Shown here: one piece after another, positions 5,895-6,957 of the stretch | How the letters are laid out: every line of letters begins with the position of its first letter | Numbering within the stretch: the first letter of the stretch is position 1 | Assembly (NCBI GenBank): GCA_020844525.1 | Contig: JAJGAH010000132.1 | Location: 1-6,957, forward strand | Origin: Eubacterium sp. | GTDB taxonomy: Bacteria > Bacillota > Clostridia > Lachnospirales > Lachnospiraceae | DNA length: 6,957 bases | Direction of reading: 5' to 3' | Program-made: the position numbers and the translations under genes | The notes under the pieces: generated by a model | The model's input: only the letters and a program-made list of their open reading frames with translations | The model's database searches: none | What the model was told of the DNA's origin: nothing

Positions 5895-5903
5895 AAAATG
5901 AAT

Positions 5904-5944
5904 CAGATTATTCAGTCAGATAATTTCAGTCAGATTATTTCAGG
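5904..5944. repeat. Three tandem 14-bp repeats directly before the hydrolase ribosome binding site
   Basis: Units are CAGATTATTCAGT (5904-5916, one base short), CAGATAATTTCAGT (5917-5930) and CAGATTATTTCAGG (5931-5944). The last unit merges into the AGGAGG ribosome binding site (5942-5947). Each unit contains a GATTAT or GATAAT hexamer that could serve as a -10 box, but no matching -35 at a proper distance was found. The array fills most of the gap between the permease terminator and the next gene. Confidence 0.85.
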
Positions 5945-5952
5945 AGGCATAT

Positions 5953-6720
5953 ATGAAGCTGGCGGTTGTTTTTCCGGGCATCGGATATCATTGTGACAAA
6001 CCGTTGCTCTATTATTCTTCAAAAATGGCAAAGAGTCTGGATTACAAGATCTGCAAGGTTCCATTTCATGATCTGTCAGGCAAAAAGGACCTGATTGGGA
6101 ACCCGAAGAGGATGCGGGAGGTATTTGAAAAGGCCAGGGCGCAGGCAGAGGAGATGCTGTCGGATATCAGATGGAAGCAGGTGGAGGACATACTGTTCCT
6201 CTCCAAGAGTGTCGGAACAGCCGTTGCTGCGTCCTATGCAGCAGACCATGACCTGCAGGTAAGACATATATATTACACACCGGTGGAGGAGACCTTTCGC
6301 TTTATGCAGGAAGGGTCGGGAATCGTATTTCACGGCACCGCCGATCCCTGGGTAGAGACCAGAATTGTACAGAACGGATGTCGGGAGAAGATGGTGCCGC
6401 TGTATATTACGGAGCAGGCGAATCACTCACTGGAAACCGGGGTTGTTCTTGCCGACCTGAAAAATCTGCAGCGGATCATGGAGCAGACCTGGTCCTATAT
6501 GGCCTGCGAAGAAGCTGTATACACAATCCGCAAAATCGAGGAGGCGGATTACGGCTGCGAGGAGCTCCCGGAGGGCGCTTCTGTACAGGCTGCGGTTACT
6601 CTCGGGGATGCGCAGGGAAGAGAGATGACGATATCGGCGGAGGATGAGGACCTTTATCGAAAGAATCTGGTACCTGGTGACCGTGTGGTCGTCCGCGCAC
6701 ATGCATTGTTCCGCGCATAA
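5953..6720 (+). CDS. Alpha/beta-hydrolase-like protein with an extra beta-rich C-terminal domain
   Basis: A 255-residue protein without signal peptide or membrane helix, so probably cytoplasmic. The first 185 residues read as an alpha/beta hydrolase: strand and oxyanion region LAVVFPGIGYHCDKPLLYY (3-21), a nucleophile elbow SKSVGTAVAA (84-93) with Ser86 as the likely nucleophile, the acid in FHGTADPW (Asp131), and the base in ANHSLE (His158). The elbow has Ser where the classical GxSxG has the first Gly. Residues from about 188 to 255 form a separate part, predicted beta-rich, with IRKIEEADYGCEELPEG, VTLGD, and LVPGDRVVV, looking like a small barrel; I do not recognise it. The start is the ATG at 5953 with AGGAGG five bases upstream. 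The gene stands alone between a terminator and a gene-free region. The substrate is unknown; an esterase or acyl hydrolase is only a guess. Confidence 0.7.
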   Translation: MKLAVVFPGIGYHCDKPLLYYSSKMAKSLDYKICKVPFHDLSGKKDLIGNPKRMREVFEKARAQAEEMLSDIRWKQVEDILFLSKSVGTAVAASYAADHDLQVRHIYYTPVEETFRFMQEGSGIVFHGTADPWVETRIVQNGCREKMVPLYITEQANHSLETGVVLADLKNLQRIMEQTWSYMACEEAVYTIRKIEEADYGCEELPEGASVQAAVTLGDAQGREMTISAEDEDLYRKNLVPGDRVVVRAHALFRA

Positions 6721-6733
6721 GCAGGGAAAATTT

Positions 6734-6793
6734 CAGGCAGGGAATCCGGAACCGTTCTGTGGGTGCTGCACAGGACCACGGAATCCCTGCCTG
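6734..6793 (+). terminator. Long hairpin downstream of the hydrolase gene, possible terminator
   Basis: CAGGCAGGGA (6734-6743) pairs with TCCCTGCCTG (6784-6793); after one A-A mismatch, TCCG (6745-6748) pairs with CGGA (6779-6782). An inner hairpin is CTGTG (6757-6761) with CACAG (6769-6773). The stem is strong, but the following bases (ATTTGCGCTTTA) are not a good T tract, so termination may be inefficient or the hairpin may have another role, such as stabilising the mRNA 3' end. Confidence 0.5.
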
Positions 6794-6957
6794 ATTTGCG
6801 CTTTACGTGTCGGGTTTCTGCATGTTTTTCTTCAGTGGAGAGGAGTAAGTTTGAAAAAAGAGGCGGGCGGTTAGAAACCGTGTAGAGGGCATAGCAAACA
6901 AACCCTCAAAGGGTCTTTGAAAAATAAATATGAGAACGACCTAATCAGGGAGCGGCA
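6794..6957. other. Gene-free right end with nested inverted repeats
   Basis: No convincing coding frame is present: a GAGAGGAG site (about 6838-6845) precedes only TTG-KKEAGG-stop. Pairings include CGGTT-AGA-AACCG (6868-6880), ACCCT-CAA-AGGGT (6902-6914), and an alternative nest of CCCT (6903-6906) with AGGG (6947-6950) around GGTC (6912-6915) with GACC (6938-6941). A weak promoter-like pair, TTGAAA (6917-6922) and CCTAAT (6940-6945) with 17 bases between, is also possible. The segment is cut by the window edge, so it may be the leader or start of a structured RNA lying further right; no class is recognised. Confidence 0.3.

Noticed and set aside
6644..6874. Open frame of 76 codons overlapping the end of the hydrolase gene
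   Set aside because: It starts inside the hydrolase coding sequence without a ribosome binding site, runs through the long hairpin, and shows no recognisable features.
6880..6957. Group I or group II intron, or known riboswitch, starting at the right edge
   Set aside because: GTGTA and the nested stems are only vaguely similar to intron 5' ends. No conserved core motif is visible and the region is cut off, so no class can be claimed.

Overview
The window looks like an ordinary chromosomal stretch of a mid-GC member of the Clostridia, most likely Lachnospiraceae. That placement is an inference. It rests on protein styles (a cell-wall-less-motif GDPD-like protein, IspE overlapping an FCD-type GntR regulator, a YcxB-like protein, a uracil permease with an acidic tail), strong AGGAGG ribosome binding sites, short intergenic regions and GC-rich hairpin terminators. 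I saw no transposase, integrase, phage, CRISPR or recognisable defence module.

Layout, left to right. (1) Positions 2-691, plus strand: the 3' part of a glycerophosphodiester phosphodiesterase-like protein whose catalytic residues are mostly replaced. (2) Positions 726-774: a perfect bidirectional terminator hairpin separates it from the convergent plsC-type acyltransferase (836-1576, minus strand). (3) Positions 1577-1834: a divergent intergenic region with a good minus-strand promoter for plsC and three tandem 26-bp repeats directly upstream of it. (4) Positions 1835-3390: ispE and a GntR/FCD regulator, overlapping by 4 bp and surely co-translated. (5) Positions 3434-3593: a self-contained tRNA-Ala(CGC) unit with promoter, gene and terminator. 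(6) Positions 3595-4292: a second promoter, a structured leader of about 135 nt, and a two-helix membrane protein of the YcxB-like type. Its 3' end runs into an array of imperfect 35/36-nt repeats. (7) Positions 4429-5838: a UraA-type uracil/xanthine permease (NCS2), followed by a terminator. (8) Positions 5904-6720: three 14-bp tandem repeats leading into an alpha/beta-hydrolase-like protein with an extra beta-rich C-terminal domain. (9) Positions 6721-6957: no gene that I can support; a long hairpin, then nested inverted repeats cut by the window edge.

Functional themes are membrane phospholipid metabolism (GDPD-like, PlsC), isoprenoid precursor synthesis (IspE) and nucleobase uptake (UraA-like). 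Apart from the ispE-gntR pair, the genes appear to be independent transcription units rather than one pathway. I did not find a clear new multi-gene system. The observations most worth following are the catalytically degenerate GDPD protein, the hydrolase with the unassigned C-terminal domain, and three separate small tandem-repeat arrays placed in regulatory positions.
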